A program made the position numbers and the translations under genes. A stretch of DNA of 64,000 nucleotides from DATJZH01 sp052146815. GTDB taxonomy: Bacteria > Actinomycetota > Actinomycetes > Streptosporangiales > Streptosporangiaceae. The notes below the pieces were generated by a model, which searched no databases, was not told the DNA's origin, and worked only from the letters and a program-made list of their open reading frames with translations. Where the stretch lies: assembly GCA_052146815.1 (NCBI GenBank), contig JBKQMG010000122.1:1-64000 (forward strand), written 5' to 3'. Below, piece after piece: positions 1 to 8,121 of this stretch. Numbering within the stretch: position 1 is the stretch's first letter; the number at the start of each line of letters is the position of its first letter.

Positions 1-110
1 GCGCCGAGCCGGGCCACCTCCTCCAAGATCTCCGGCAGCGGCCGGTCAGCGGCGAACAGGTCATCGATGTGGCGGTGGACACGGTCGGTAGGCGATACTC
101 GAACAGGCAC
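1..110 (-). CDS. IS256/Mutator-type transposase, N-terminal part (runs off left edge)
   Basis: Only the first 36 codons are inside the window; the gene continues beyond base 1. It is read from a GTG at 110 that follows a purine-rich GGAAAGGA. The residues include DDLFAADRPLPEILEEVAR, which resembles the opening helix region of actinobacterial IS256-family transposases (pattern ELFA..R.LPE.LE.VARLGA). These are DDE enzymes that move the element through a circular intermediate; the catalytic residues would lie outside this window. The next gene starts divergently 37 bases away. The call rests on about 37 residues, so it is moderate. Confidence 0.55.
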   Translation of the reverse strand, partial: MPVRVSPTDRVHRHIDDLFAADRPLPEILEEVARLG

Positions 111-200
111 GGGTGTAGGTCCTTTCCTTCGATGAGTTGGTAGCTCTTGAAGGGGAACCTACGCCCGTCGTCTCATTTACACCGGATCTTGGACGCGACC
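1..200 (-). mobile_element. End of an IS256-type insertion sequence (partial)
   Basis: The 5' end of the transposase gene at 110 is followed outward by about 90 non-coding bases ending near CATTTACACCGGATCTTGG (174-192) and GACGCGACC (192-200). That arrangement, and a terminus carrying a TTTACAC block, is what I know of actinobacterial IS256-family ends. The exact boundary and the matching inverted repeat lie outside view, so the end near 200 is an inference. If right, the element has inserted into the ATPase gene that follows. Confidence 0.45.
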
Positions 201-1979
201 CTCGAGGACCCCGCGGCCGACGGCAGCGCACTCGGCGCCGCCCCCGGAAGCGCGGGCTGGCGCGTCGCGGCGGCCCCCTACCGGGCCTGGCTGGCCATGT
301 GGCATCTGGGCGCGGCCGGATCAATCGCGGCCGCCGCCGCCGTCGTCGCGCCCGCGGCCATTCCGCTCGGCCTGGCGGCCGGGGCACTGGCCTGGTCTTA
401 CCGCATCCGCTCGATGGAGACCGGAGCGGGCGGCCTGTCCCCCGGCGCGTCGGTCTCCTTCGACCTGCGCCGCTGGCGCCATCAGGCGCGCAGTGCGCAG
501 GCCAGGATCGCCGCGCCCGGCGCAGTACCGCTCACCACCCGAAACGGGGATCTCGTGGCCGGTGCCGTCATCAGGACGGTCGGCCACCCGGCCAGGCAGG
601 CCGCGCTGATCCCTTATCCGCGGATGCGCTCGCATCAGGTGGTGATCGGGACCACGGGCACCGGGAAGACCACTTTGCTGCTGCGGCTGTGGGCCGGCTT
701 CATGGCCAGCGCACTGGAACGGCATGCGGCCGGCCGCGGCGCCCCGCCGCTGCTGGTGGTGCTGGACTGCAAGGGCGGCGCGGATGCCCGGCGAGTGGCT
801 GACCGGGTCCGCCGGGTACTGCGGGACGCCGGCGCCCGCTCGACCGCCATCTGGCCCGACGAGGCCAGCCTGTCACTGTGGTCAATGCCGCCCCGGCAGC
901 TGACCACCACCTTGCTGGATCTCATCGAGCACGGCACCGGCGCCGCGGCCTACTACGCCGACCTGATGGAAGCGGTGGTCACGCTGGCCGTCGAGGCGCC
1001 GTGCGGGCCGCCGGGCAGCACGGCCGACTTCCTCGCCCGGCTGGACGCGGGGTGGCTGGCCCGCGCCTACGCGCCCGGCCCGCACGACACCGAACGGGCG
1101 CTGATCCGCGCGGCGGCCCGGCATGCGGGCGACATCGCGCTGCGGTACCGGACGCTCTTCCGCCGGCTCGGCGCGGGACTGGACGGGCCGGGCACGCTGG
1201 CGGACGCCGATGCCTGGTACTGCATCCTGGAGGGAACCGCGGAGATCTCCGTCGCCGAGGGCCAGGCGCGCGCGCTGGTCGACCTGCTCGCCAGCGCGGC
1301 CGCCGCGCCCGCGGGCAGCAGGCGCGAGATCCTGCTGGCCGTCGACGAGTTCAGCGCCGTCTCGCGGCGGCTGCCGATCTGGCAGCTGTACGAGCGGGCG
1401 AGGTCGCTCGGCATGGCCGTGCAGGTCTCGGCCCAGTCCTGGCAGGGCCTGGCCGCCCGCGAAGACGACCGGTACCGGGTGGCGGCTTCCGCCGACGGCG
1501 GCATCTGGCTGCTGCGCACGCCGCATCCCGAGCCGGCCGCCGGGCTGGCCGGCACGCGGCAGGTCACCGACACCAGCCGGCGCCTGCTGGGCGTCCCGCT
1601 GTGGGCTCACCAGGGCTCCTCCCGGCTGCGGCCTGAGCCGGTCGTCAGCCCGGCGCTCATCCGGGGACTCGGCGTTGGCCAGGCCGCCTACATCTACCGG
1701 GGCGGTGTCACCTACATGCAGGTCAAGCGCCTGACCGCCGCCCCGGCCGCGCTGCCTGCCACGGCTCGGGCGCAGGTCCGGCCCGCGCCCCGGCCAGCAG
1801 GCACCGCGGCGCGGCCGCAGGCCGGCACCGGCAGTGTCTCGGGCGAGCCCCTGCCTGAGCTGAACGGCCAGGCTGATCCGGCCGCCGTCCCCGGCGGGCA
1901 GGTGCCGCCCGGCGGGACGCTGCTGCCTGACGTGAGCAGCCTGCTGAACGATGCGTTCGGCCCCGAGGCGGCGCCGTGA
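147..1979 (+). CDS. VirD4/TraG/FtsK-like P-loop ATPase of a conjugation module, 5' end probably disrupted
   Basis: A 610-codon frame beginning at TTG 147, directly after an in-frame TAG. It has two N-terminal hydrophobic segments (about residues 50-80), a Walker A motif GTTGTGKTTL near residues 168-177, a LLVVLDCKGGAD strand, a Walker B-like LLAVDEF around residue 400, and a proline/alanine-rich tail. This layout fits membrane-bound DNA-translocating coupling ATPases of actinobacterial conjugative elements. The first 18 or so codons lie within what looks like the end of the neighbouring IS256-type element, so the true start is probably lost and the protein may be N-terminally altered. The stop overlaps the start of the J-domain gene, indicating an operon. 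No relaxase or other transfer genes are seen. Confidence 0.7.
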   Translation: MKGNLRPSSHLHRILDATLEDPAADGSALGAAPGSAGWRVAAAPYRAWLAMWHLGAAGSIAAAAAVVAPAAIPLGLAAGALAWSYRIRSMETGAGGLSPGASVSFDLRRWRHQARSAQARIAAPGAVPLTTRNGDLVAGAVIRTVGHPARQAALIPYPRMRSHQVVIGTTGTGKTTLLLRLWAGFMASALERHAAGRGAPPLLVVLDCKGGADARRVADRVRRVLRDAGARSTAIWPDEASLSLWSMPPRQLTTTLLDLIEHGTGAAAYYADLMEAVVTLAVEAPCGPPGSTADFLARLDAGWLARAYAPGPHDTERALIRAAARHAGDIALRYRTLFRRLGAGLDGPGTLADADAWYCILEGTAEISVAEGQARALVDLLASAAAAPAGSRREILLAVDEFSAVSRRLPIWQLYERARSLGMAVQVSAQSWQGLAAREDDRYRVAASADGGIWLLRTPHPEPAAGLAGTRQVTDTSRRLLGVPLWAHQGSSRLRPEPVVSPALIRGLGVGQAAYIYRGGVTYMQVKRLTAAPAALPATARAQVRPAPRPAGTAARPQAGTGSVSGEPLPELNGQADPAAVPGGQVPPGGTLLPDVSSLLNDAFGPEAAP

Positions 1980-2500
1980 TGGCGAGGCAGCGCGGCCGCG
2001 AGGACGATGACCCGTTCGGGGCACTGGGCCTGACGCCGAGCCCAAGCCTGACTGACGACGACGTCCGGGCGGCATGGCGCCGGGTCGCGGCCGCCACCCA
2101 TCCCGACCGACCCGACGGCGGTGATCCTGAGCACTTCGCCGTTGCCGCCGCCGCCTACACCGCGCTGCGCACGACGTCCGGCCGCGGCGAGGCACTGGCC
2201 GACATGGCAGCCGCTGAGGCGGCGGAGGGGACCAGGGCACGGCGGCCCGTTTTGCCGCGCCTTTCCGTCAGGTGCCCGGCGGCTGCGGTCGGCTTCGCGG
2301 CCCGGATCCGGCGCGGCCGTCCGTGGCGGCTCGCGCTGCGCACCGCCGCTGCCATCGCCGTCAGCGCCGCCGCCGTTGCCGCCGCCGGCCCCCAGCCCGC
2401 CGCCCCCGCACTGATCACCGGCGCCGCCACCTGGCTGATCCTGACCGGCCGGCGCGACCTCGCCCCGCTGCAACCTCGGGCGCGCAGGCGCCGGGAATAG
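1976..2500 (+). CDS. J-domain (DnaJ-like) membrane protein
   Basis: A 174-residue protein starting at GTG 1976 or ATG 1979, overlapping the stop of the upstream ATPase, so the two are translationally coupled. Residues 12-75 form a J-domain: DPFGALGL opening, helix II with VRAAWRRVAAATHPDR, and the diagnostic HPD tripeptide at residues 42-44, followed by AYTAL. The C-terminal half has two hydrophobic stretches (about 117-138 and 143-158) ending in a basic tail, suggesting membrane anchoring. J-domains stimulate Hsp70 ATPase activity. Pairing with a VirD4-like ATPase recurs in actinobacterial mobile elements; a role in assembling or remodelling the transfer machinery is inference. Confidence 0.75.
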   Translation: MMARQRGREDDDPFGALGLTPSPSLTDDDVRAAWRRVAAATHPDRPDGGDPEHFAVAAAAYTALRTTSGRGEALADMAAAEAAEGTRARRPVLPRLSVRCPAAAVGFAARIRRGRPWRLALRTAAAIAVSAAAVAAAGPQPAAPALITGAATWLILTGRRDLAPLQPRARRRRE

Positions 2501-2579
2501 CCGCAGCGCAGAATTGACGACGTAATCGAGTGCCAGCGCCAGGGCCGACGACTACGCGGCATTAGTGGAGGTACTGCAC

Positions 2580-2948
2580 GTGCCTGACAGCGCAGCACCG
2601 GTCCCGCCCGGCAGCGGGTACGTCGCGCTGGGCAGCTCATTCGCGGCTGGGCCGGGCATCCCCCCGGTGATCTACATCGGTGCGCTCACGAAGATCAGCA
2701 TGGTCAACGCCGTGCTGCGACGGATCCCCGGCCTGTCGGCTTCGGGGGCGGAGCTCGTGCGGGCTTCTGCCGCAAGCTCCGCCCACGGCGCCGGCTCCGC
2801 GCAGCCGTGGGTCAGCGGCTTCCGGTTGGGCAATCCGCTCACCGGCGGCCCGGTTCCCTATCACCCGACTCGGACCGGGATGCCCGCGGTCGCCCGCCTC
2901 GTCGTCGGGCAGGTGACCGGCGCAGCAGGAGCGAGCGCTGCCCGTTAA
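2580..2948 (+). pseudogene. SGNH/GDSL hydrolase with large internal in-frame deletion
   Basis: A GGAGG ribosome-binding site at 2567-2571 precedes a GTG at 2580. The protein opens with GYVALGSSFAAGPGIPP, the block I nucleophile region of actinobacterial SGNH hydrolases, and ends with GAELVRASAASSAHGAG, then PWVSGF and VPYHPTRTGMPAVARLVV, the C-terminal block with the catalytic HP. Between them only about 28 residues remain, whereas full-length members (about 250 residues) carry blocks II and III, including the GGND motif, in about 130 residues. So both ends of the catalytic fold are present in one frame but the centre, including the oxyanion residues, is missing. A functional enzyme is unlikely. 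Its stop overlaps the end of the convergent GNAT gene. Confidence 0.7.
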
Positions 2949-3478
2949 GCCGGCGCAAGGTCCCCCGGACGCAGGCGGAATACCTGCAGGCGCAGGTCGT
3001 GATACTTCTCGGTCTCGCCGACCCATTCCATGCCAATACGGCGCACCACCGCGACGGCGCGCGCGTTCGCTGGCCGCACCAGGGCGACGACCTGCTCTAT
3101 TCCCTGATCGAAGGCCCACCGCGCCAGGGTCAGCCCGGCCTCGGTGGCGTAGCCGTGACCCCATTCCCCCGCGTCAAGCTGCCAGCCGATCTCGAACTCC
3201 TCGTCCGGTGGCAGGGGCAGCAGGGTCGCCCCGCCGATCAGCCGGCGTTCCTGGCGAAGCTCAATCGCCCAGCGGCCAGCCGGCGAGATCATGCGCGCGT
3301 CCTCGGCGACCCACTGCTGCAGGACCAGGCGCATGGCCGCCAGGTCGGCAACCCTGTCCATCGACGGAGCCAGCCAGCGCGCGACCTCGGCGTCGCCGTA
3401 GGCGCCCAGGGCGCCCCCGGCATCGTCGACTTGCCAGGGCCGGAGAACGAGCCGCTCGGTGATCAATTGCTGGGCCAT
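2945..3478 (-). CDS. GNAT family N-acetyltransferase (RimJ/RimL type)
   Basis: Starts at ATG 3478 and encodes 177 residues. The start MAQQLITERLVLRPWQ is typical of the RimJ/RimL subgroup; FEIGWQLDAGEWGHGYATEA is the acetyl-CoA-binding motif A (Q/R-x-x-G-x-G/A), followed by NARAVAVVRRIGM, the motif B region. These enzymes transfer an acetyl group from acetyl-CoA to an amine; the substrate cannot be deduced. The open frame extends upstream, but ATG 3478 sits 6 nt downstream of a TATCGT hexamer (complement of 3485-3490), consistent with a leaderless transcript. It is convergent with the broken SGNH hydrolase gene, overlapping it by 4 bp. Confidence 0.85.
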   Translation of the reverse strand: MAQQLITERLVLRPWQVDDAGGALGAYGDAEVARWLAPSMDRVADLAAMRLVLQQWVAEDARMISPAGRWAIELRQERRLIGGATLLPLPPDEEFEIGWQLDAGEWGHGYATEAGLTLARWAFDQGIEQVVALVRPANARAVAVVRRIGMEWVGETEKYHDLRLQVFRLRPGDLAPA

Positions 3479-3484
3479 AGCCAG

Positions 3485-3490
3485 ACGATA
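3485..3490 (-). promoter_or_regulatory. Putative leaderless -10 element of the GNAT gene
   Basis: TATCGT on the minus strand, exactly 6 nt upstream of ATG 3478. This matches the TAnnnT -10 consensus and the spacing that places the transcription start on the A of the start codon. No ribosome-binding site is needed or seen. Confidence 0.5.
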
Positions 3491-3770
3491 GCGGCCGCTG
3501 ATCCGCCTTCCGGCACTGCACCGGCACTTCCCGGCGACTGCCGCTGCGCCGACCTCAGCAGGCGGGTGCGCGGATTCTCTCGCGGGCCTGCCTGTGTGCA
3601 AACCGGTGGATGACTTGTGCGCAGGGCCGGCGCTTCTGTGCGCAACGTGGGGATAACGCTGTGAACTACCGGCCGGCCGCGCCTGCGGCAGAGCCGTGAA
3701 CTGCAACGACACTATCCCCATCCTGTGTACGGCAGCGAAACTGAGAATGTCCACACGCACTAAGCCCGGA

Positions 3771-3809
3771 CCGATAAGTCGACCAAAAGTTTATCGGATG
3801 TTTATCGCA
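3771..3809. promoter_or_regulatory. Cluster of TTATCG-type repeats upstream of the anti-sigma type ATPase gene
   Basis: CCGATAA (3771-3777) and TTATCGG (3791-3797) form a perfect inverted repeat separated by 13 nt, and a further TTTATCG follows directly (3801-3807), giving a direct repeat with the second arm. The surrounding 3650-3830 stretch is unusually A+T rich for this DNA and contains no convincing gene. It looks like an operator or upstream promoter region for the gene starting at about 3876. Confidence 0.4.
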
Positions 3810-3875
3810 CCGTGATTTGTCGGCTGGACCGTGGAGGATTTAACAAGAACCCAGACGATAGTTGGTTGGTTGGGG

Positions 3876-4379
3876 ATGGCAGTACACCTTTCACCACGGG
3901 CAGACCGCACCGGCGGCCACTGGCTGACGAGAGCGGCGCAGATGGCTGACCAGGCCTGGAGCCGCCCGCCGCGGATCGCCACGCGCACGCCCGGCACGGA
4001 CGCGGGCTCCATCCGCGCAGCGCGCGACTTCACCATCGTCACCTTGCAGCGCTGGGGCGTGACCGAGCGCAGCGAAGATGTCGCCGTCGTGGTGTCTGAA
4101 CTGCTGGCCAACGCCATGCAGCACGCCGCGCCGCCTGGCGCCGGCAGTCGGCCCCGATGGCCGATCCGCCTCGGCCTGCTGCAGCCAGGATCCTGCGTGC
4201 TATGCGCCGTCGCCGACCCGAGCGACGTGGTTCCGCAGCCTAGAACGCCGGACTCGCTCGCCGAGACGGGCCGCGGACTGCACATTATCTGCGCGCTCAG
4301 CGACAAGTGGGGTTACACCGCGCCAAGCCGCAGCGGAAAAGTCGTCTGGGCCATGTTCGCCATGGCTCCCCCCGCGTAA
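3876..4379 (+). CDS. HATPase_c anti-sigma-factor-type regulatory ATP-binding protein (RsbW-like)
   Basis: A 167-residue protein from ATG 3876 (an in-frame GTG at 3831 would add 15 residues). It has the GHKL fold landmarks of small actinobacterial RsbW-like proteins: VAVVVSELLANAMQHA (N box; Asn binds Mg-ATP), the ADPSDVVPQ region equivalent to the G1 box, and ETGRGLHIICALSDKWGY (G2 box), followed by VVWAMF. Family members are serine kinases or ATP-binding anti-sigma factors acting in partner-switching modules. No anti-anti-sigma or sigma gene is adjacent, so the partner is unknown. Canonical D-x-G in the G1 box appears replaced by D-P-S, which is common in these orphan proteins. Confidence 0.8.
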   Translation: MAVHLSPRADRTGGHWLTRAAQMADQAWSRPPRIATRTPGTDAGSIRAARDFTIVTLQRWGVTERSEDVAVVVSELLANAMQHAAPPGAGSRPRWPIRLGLLQPGSCVLCAVADPSDVVPQPRTPDSLAETGRGLHIICALSDKWGYTAPSRSGKVVWAMFAMAPPA

Positions 4380-4390
4380 CAGCGACCGCA

Positions 4391-4433
4391 GTTCCCGGTG
4401 TGCCCCGGCCCAGGTCTGGCGCACACCGGGAAC
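4391..4433. terminator. Bidirectional hairpin between convergent genes
   Basis: Perfect 13-bp inverted repeat (4391-4403 and 4421-4433) with a 17-nt loop, lying between the stop codons of the convergent ATP-binding protein gene and the secreted-repeat gene. There is no U-tract, as usual in actinobacteria, so it could serve both directions. Confidence 0.7.
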
Positions 4434-4447
4434 CGGCCGCCCTTTCC

Positions 4448-5368
4448 TTACGGAGTCACGAGCGAGAAGGTACCGCCGAAGGCCTTTATCCCGTTGCCAT
4501 TACCGGCGGGACCGGCCGGGCCGATCTGCTCGAAGCCGAACAGATACAGCGGGTGGCCGTTATAGGTGACCTGGGTCAGGTTCCCGCTGATGCCGAGCCC
4601 GCCGATGTGAGACGTCGGCAGCCCGAGCGAGCCCACGTTTCCGCCGGTCAGCATCGGCGGCCACGCGCGGGCGCAGCGCCTGCTCGCCGAGCAGGCAGCA
4701 TGCCCTTGCCCGTCGCGGCTGAAAGAATAGAGCGGGAAGTTCACCCAGCCGAACAGCGTCTCGTACTGGGCGGCGAGAACCGTCTTGCCCTTGATCGTCG
4801 TGGTGGTCAGCGTCCCGGCCCACCACTGCGGGTAGCCGCCCGGCGAGATGAGCGACCACACGCCATGCCATGGCGGCAGGCCCGGCTCATTGAAGCCTTC
4901 TCCAGTGACCTGGTTAGGCCCGCTGTCGAACAGGTACAGCGGATGCCCGGCGTAGGTGACCTGGGTGCCGACCCGGGCCCGCCGGACAGTGCCCAACAGC
5001 TTCTGGCTCACGCCGCGACCCGCCACCGGCCTGCCGGTCGTGGTAACCGCGGGCCACTCGGTATTCGGCCCTTTACCCGTGCAATTAATCTTGTGGCCCT
5101 GAATCACCAGGTGGACGGCGGTGCAGCCGTAGCTCTTGGGCGCATTGTCGCTGGTGATCATGTAGACGCTGAAGCCTTTGTCGGGGCCCGAGCCCACCAC
5201 AAGCTGGGGACCGAACGGGCCGACTGCGGACGAGATGACGATGCCCCTTGATGCAGGTGCCGTGGCCGCCGACGCTACCGTCGGCGTGAACGCCAGGGCT
5301 CCCACAGCGGCGGCCGCTACCAGGACGGCCAGTTTCCGGAGTCGCGTGAGTTGCGTGCGTTGCTGCAT
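4448..5368 (-). CDS. Secreted protein with COG4315-type repeats of unknown function
   Basis: Starts at ATG 5368 behind an AAGGAGAG ribosome-binding site and encodes 306 residues. A basic N-terminus and hydrophobic core (KLAVLVAAAAVGALAF) followed by VASA form a signal peptide, cleaved near residue 35. The mature part contains two copies of a repeat whose core is TQVTYAGHPLYLF and TQVTYNGHPLYLF, the hallmark of the Secreted_repeat family (PF03640/COG4315). A further WAGTLTTTTIKGKTVLAAQYETLFGW segment sits between them. These proteins are secreted or lipoproteins; here there is no lipobox. No biochemical function is established. A single gene, convergent with the upstream gene across a strong hairpin. 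Confidence 0.8.
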   Translation of the reverse strand: MQQRTQLTRLRKLAVLVAAAAVGALAFTPTVASAATAPASRGIVISSAVGPFGPQLVVGSGPDKGFSVYMITSDNAPKSYGCTAVHLVIQGHKINCTGKGPNTEWPAVTTTGRPVAGRGVSQKLLGTVRRARVGTQVTYAGHPLYLFDSGPNQVTGEGFNEPGLPPWHGVWSLISPGGYPQWWAGTLTTTTIKGKTVLAAQYETLFGWVNFPLYSFSRDGQGHAACSASRRCARAWPPMLTGGNVGSLGLPTSHIGGLGISGNLTQVTYNGHPLYLFGFEQIGPAGPAGNGNGIKAFGGTFSLVTP

Positions 5369-5809
5369 CTCTCTCCTTACCGAACTGCGATGTTCGCGGG
5401 GTTCGAGGGCAGGCAAGAAATATCCGGAAATAAGACTCTATGGTGCAGCTCCCCTCTTCCCGTAAGCCCCCGGGCGAGCGTATTGCTTTGGTCAAGCAAG
5501 GGTCAAGGGCGAGCCGGCGATTTAAAATCGCGCACATCCGCAAACTCAGGAATTCCGATCATGTCAATAAGCAATACGCGCACGCCGGTGATCAGGAGAA
5601 TGCCAGGGAGAGAACAATAAAGAGCACGGGACGCGCCGACCGGACCTTCGTGTGCCGCGCTCCCGCCGCTACGCGGCCGCACTGCCTGCTCGCGCGGTCG
5701 TGCCCCGGGGCGCCGCAGGCCGGGCTGCGCCGCCAGGCCTGGCCGCCGGCTGACCAGGGACCTTGGTCCCTTTTCCGGATCGTGGCCGCCGCTCATCCTG
5801 GCCGTCCCG

Positions 5810-6317
5810 CAGCCGCGCAGGGCTCTCTGGCTTTCACCGCCCGCGGGGCGGTACTGGCGGCCCGCGGTCAGCTCGCCGAGGCCCGGGGCTGAACTCGAGC
5901 GCGCGGTGGCGAAGCAGCGCCGCAAACCTCGCATCAGCCCGTGGATCAGCGTGGAGATCCTCCTGCGGCTCGCGCCGGTGCTTCGCGCCACCAGCTCGGC
6001 GGCGCGGCGCCGCCGAGCTGCTGGCCGAGGCAAAGCAGGAGCTGCCCTCGCTGCCCGATGGTGCTTGCGCTCTGCTGGCGAGGCTGCAGCAGGCCGAAAG
6101 CCCGCCGGCGGAAGCGTCGCAGGCGGTGGCGCTGACCGAGCGCGTGGTTGCCGTGCTGCGGCTGCTGCGCGGCTCACTGTCACTGCGCGAGATCGGCCGG
6201 GAGCTCTGCCTGTCGCAGAACACGATCAAGACCCACACCCGAACTATCTATCGCAAGCTCGGCGTCTCGAGCCGGTGCGCTGTCACCGCCAGAGGCCGGG
6301 AAGCAGGCATCCTGTAG
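5810..6317 (+). pseudogene. LuxR-family (MalT-like) regulator remnant with two frameshifts
   Basis: Pieces of one protein are spread over three frames. Frame A ends at 5892 with AVLAARGQLAEARG. Frame B continues at about 5920 with ISPWISVEILLRLAPVL. Frame C from about 6000 to 6317 carries GAAELLAEAKQELPSLPDG and then a complete LuxR helix-turn-helix: SLREIGRELCLSQNTIKTHTRTIYRKLGV. Together they read as the C-terminal third of a large ATPase-type LuxR regulator (tetratricopeptide-like region plus HTH). The N-terminal ATPase is absent. At least two frameshifts and the missing 5' part mean it is inactive; the HTH alone could be expressed only if a new start arose. Confidence 0.7.
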
Positions 6318-6377
6318 CGCCGGGGCATTCCCCCACTGGCCCGTGAGCGCTCCGGGGCGCGCCGCCGGGCGGGGCAA

Positions 6378-7076
6378 TCAGCTTCGCGAGGCCTTGGCCG
6401 GACCGTCAGCCGATCTCAGGCCGGCCGCGAGGATATCGATGCTGAGCGCCAGGATCCACGCCGGAAACAGCAGTTCCACCCAGGGCGTGAAGCCCACCCC
6501 GATCAGCAGCACCAGCGCAGCCGCGATCCCGGCCACCGTAAGCCATCTGGACACGATCTCGGTACGCCGCGCAATCGTCACGGTCGTGAGCGTGAATACC
6601 GCCGCCATCCGCATCGAGTAGACGTTCACCAGCTTCTCGGTGACGTCGCGGCCCAGCGCCAGGGTGTCCGCGCCGGGCGGGCCCGATGACCGCGCTGCCG
6701 CGGCGAAGAGGCCACCGGCGACGGCCGCGGCCACGAAGAGCATGGCCACGAACAACAGGCCGCTGCCCAGGAACACTGTGGCAAAGAAGCGGTCCTCGCG
6801 GTCGCCGATCCGGTCCCGGAGCACCCCGATGAACCACAGGAAGGCGATGCCGGCGAACGGGACGAGGTTCAGCGCGATCCCCACAGAGGCTCGTCGGCCC
6901 GACTCGGTCAGCCACGTCCCGGCCACCCGCGGGTCAGCAGGAGCCGAGAGCCTCAGCAGCACGAACACCGCGATCAGCAGCACGGAGAAGACGATTCCGG
7001 CGACCGCCGCCGCCCGGGGGGTTCGCAGCGGGCTGCCCGCCTGCAGCGGACCCTGAACCACCGCGCCTTCGCTCAT
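6378..7076 (-). CDS. Hypothetical multi-pass membrane protein
   Basis: A 232-residue protein from ATG 7076 behind a GGGGAAGGGGAGG ribosome-binding region. It has hydrophobic segments around residues 25-45, 65-85, 102-130, 180-200 and 205-222, with short charged loops (RDRIGDREDRFF between the second and third). I recognise no catalytic motif. It resembles small uncharacterised four- to six-helix membrane proteins of actinobacteria. It stands alone between the LuxR remnant and a decayed MFS gene, and does not itself show frame damage. Confidence 0.65.
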   Translation of the reverse strand: MSEGAVVQGPLQAGSPLRTPRAAAVAGIVFSVLLIAVFVLLRLSAPADPRVAGTWLTESGRRASVGIALNLVPFAGIAFLWFIGVLRDRIGDREDRFFATVFLGSGLLFVAMLFVAAAVAGGLFAAAARSSGPPGADTLALGRDVTEKLVNVYSMRMAAVFTLTTVTIARRTEIVSRWLTVAGIAAALVLLIGVGFTPWVELLFPAWILALSIDILAAGLRSADGPAKASRS

Positions 7077-7297
7077 CGGCCTCCCCTTCCCCTCCGGGCC
7101 GGGCCGCCCGGCCCGGCCCGGCGCACTGGCCGGCCGGCCCAGCCGCGGACACTGCGGTGCTCGCGAGTGCAGCCTGGTATCTCGCGGCAGGGTAGCGGCC
7201 CGCTACGCAGAGTGCACGTATCTTGATCGTCGCGAGCGGCGGCGGCGTCAGCCGCAAGGACCATATCCCCGGCTGCGGGGGCTTCGCCCAGGCGGCC

Positions 7298-7690
7298 CTA
7301 GGAGGCGATCTCGGTGAGGGCCGCCGCGACCTCTTCGAGGGGCTTGCCCTGAGCGTCAATCCCGAAGGCGATCTCCACCAGGCCGCCGATGATCATGATT
7401 GCGCCGCCGACCAGGTATCCGACAGTGATGCCGGTGCGATCTGTGCCGTTGCCGATCAGGACGCCGTAGAAAGCCGGGCCGAACGCTCCGACGATCTGCG
7501 CGATCGCGAAGAAGACGGCGAGAGCCTCGGCCCTGATTTCAATCGGGAAGATCTCGCTGACCGTCAGGTAGCCGGCACTCGCGCCCGCCGACGCGAAGAA
7601 GAAAACGACGATCCAGAGAAAAATGACTGCGTGATTCATCAGCGTCGCCCCGGGGATTGCCCGCTTGGGGTACCGGCGGAACGCGACCCG
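7298..7690 (-). pseudogene. MFS sugar-type transporter, C-terminal fragment
   Basis: About 130 residues containing FFFASAGASAGYLTVSEIFPIEIRAEALAVFFAIAQ, broken here only by my numbering; it is the region before transmembrane helix 10-12 of sugar/metabolite:proton symporters (E-x-F-P-x-E-x-R-A). The first nine or so helices are missing. At its 5' side the frame runs straight into sequence of a different gene (an SDR) near 7690, so this is the right half of a deletion junction, not a full gene. Confidence 0.7.
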
Positions 7691-7853
7691 CATCGAGCGG
7701 GATCGGCGTCACGCCTGGCTCGGTGACCGTGGCCGGATCACCCGCGCCGCCGTAGACATTCGCCGCACCCCGGCGGACAAGCTCCCGGGCGTACGCCTGG
7801 CCGAGCCCGCGGTTGGCCCCGGTGACCAGGGCCACCGATCCGTCGATCTCCAT
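7691..7853 (-). pseudogene. SDR oxidoreductase, N-terminal fragment
   Basis: From ATG 7853 the protein reads MEIDGSVALVTGANRGLGQA, the Rossmann TGxxxGxG cofactor motif of classical short-chain dehydrogenases, then continues to GVTPIPLD before similarity stops near 7690. The catalytic S-Y-K part (about 190 residues) is missing. The frame carries on into the decayed MFS transporter in a shifted frame, so the two remnants share one deletion breakpoint. Confidence 0.7.
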
Positions 7854-8121
7854 GGCTCTCCTCTTGCCCAGCCGCGCCGCGGCGACTGTCACCGGCGGCA
7901 ACCCGACCAGGCGCGAGCCCGCGGCCTCCCGGGCCGGACGCTGCTGGTCAGCGACCCTCGGCGCCGACCTCAGACAGTACCTAATCCGATGACCTGGCTG
8001 CGGGCGGCGGGAGCCAGCCATCACGCCTGCCCTGCTCGCGGTACCCGGTGTTGCCCGGACTGTCGGTATCGCGGCAGCGCCCCTGTTATTCACGTGTCCG
8101 TCAACGGCCATGCCGGTGTGC

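Noticed and set aside
882..2240. A 452-codon frame antisense to the conjugation ATPase
   Set aside because: No motif, and the sense frame has Walker A and B motifs.
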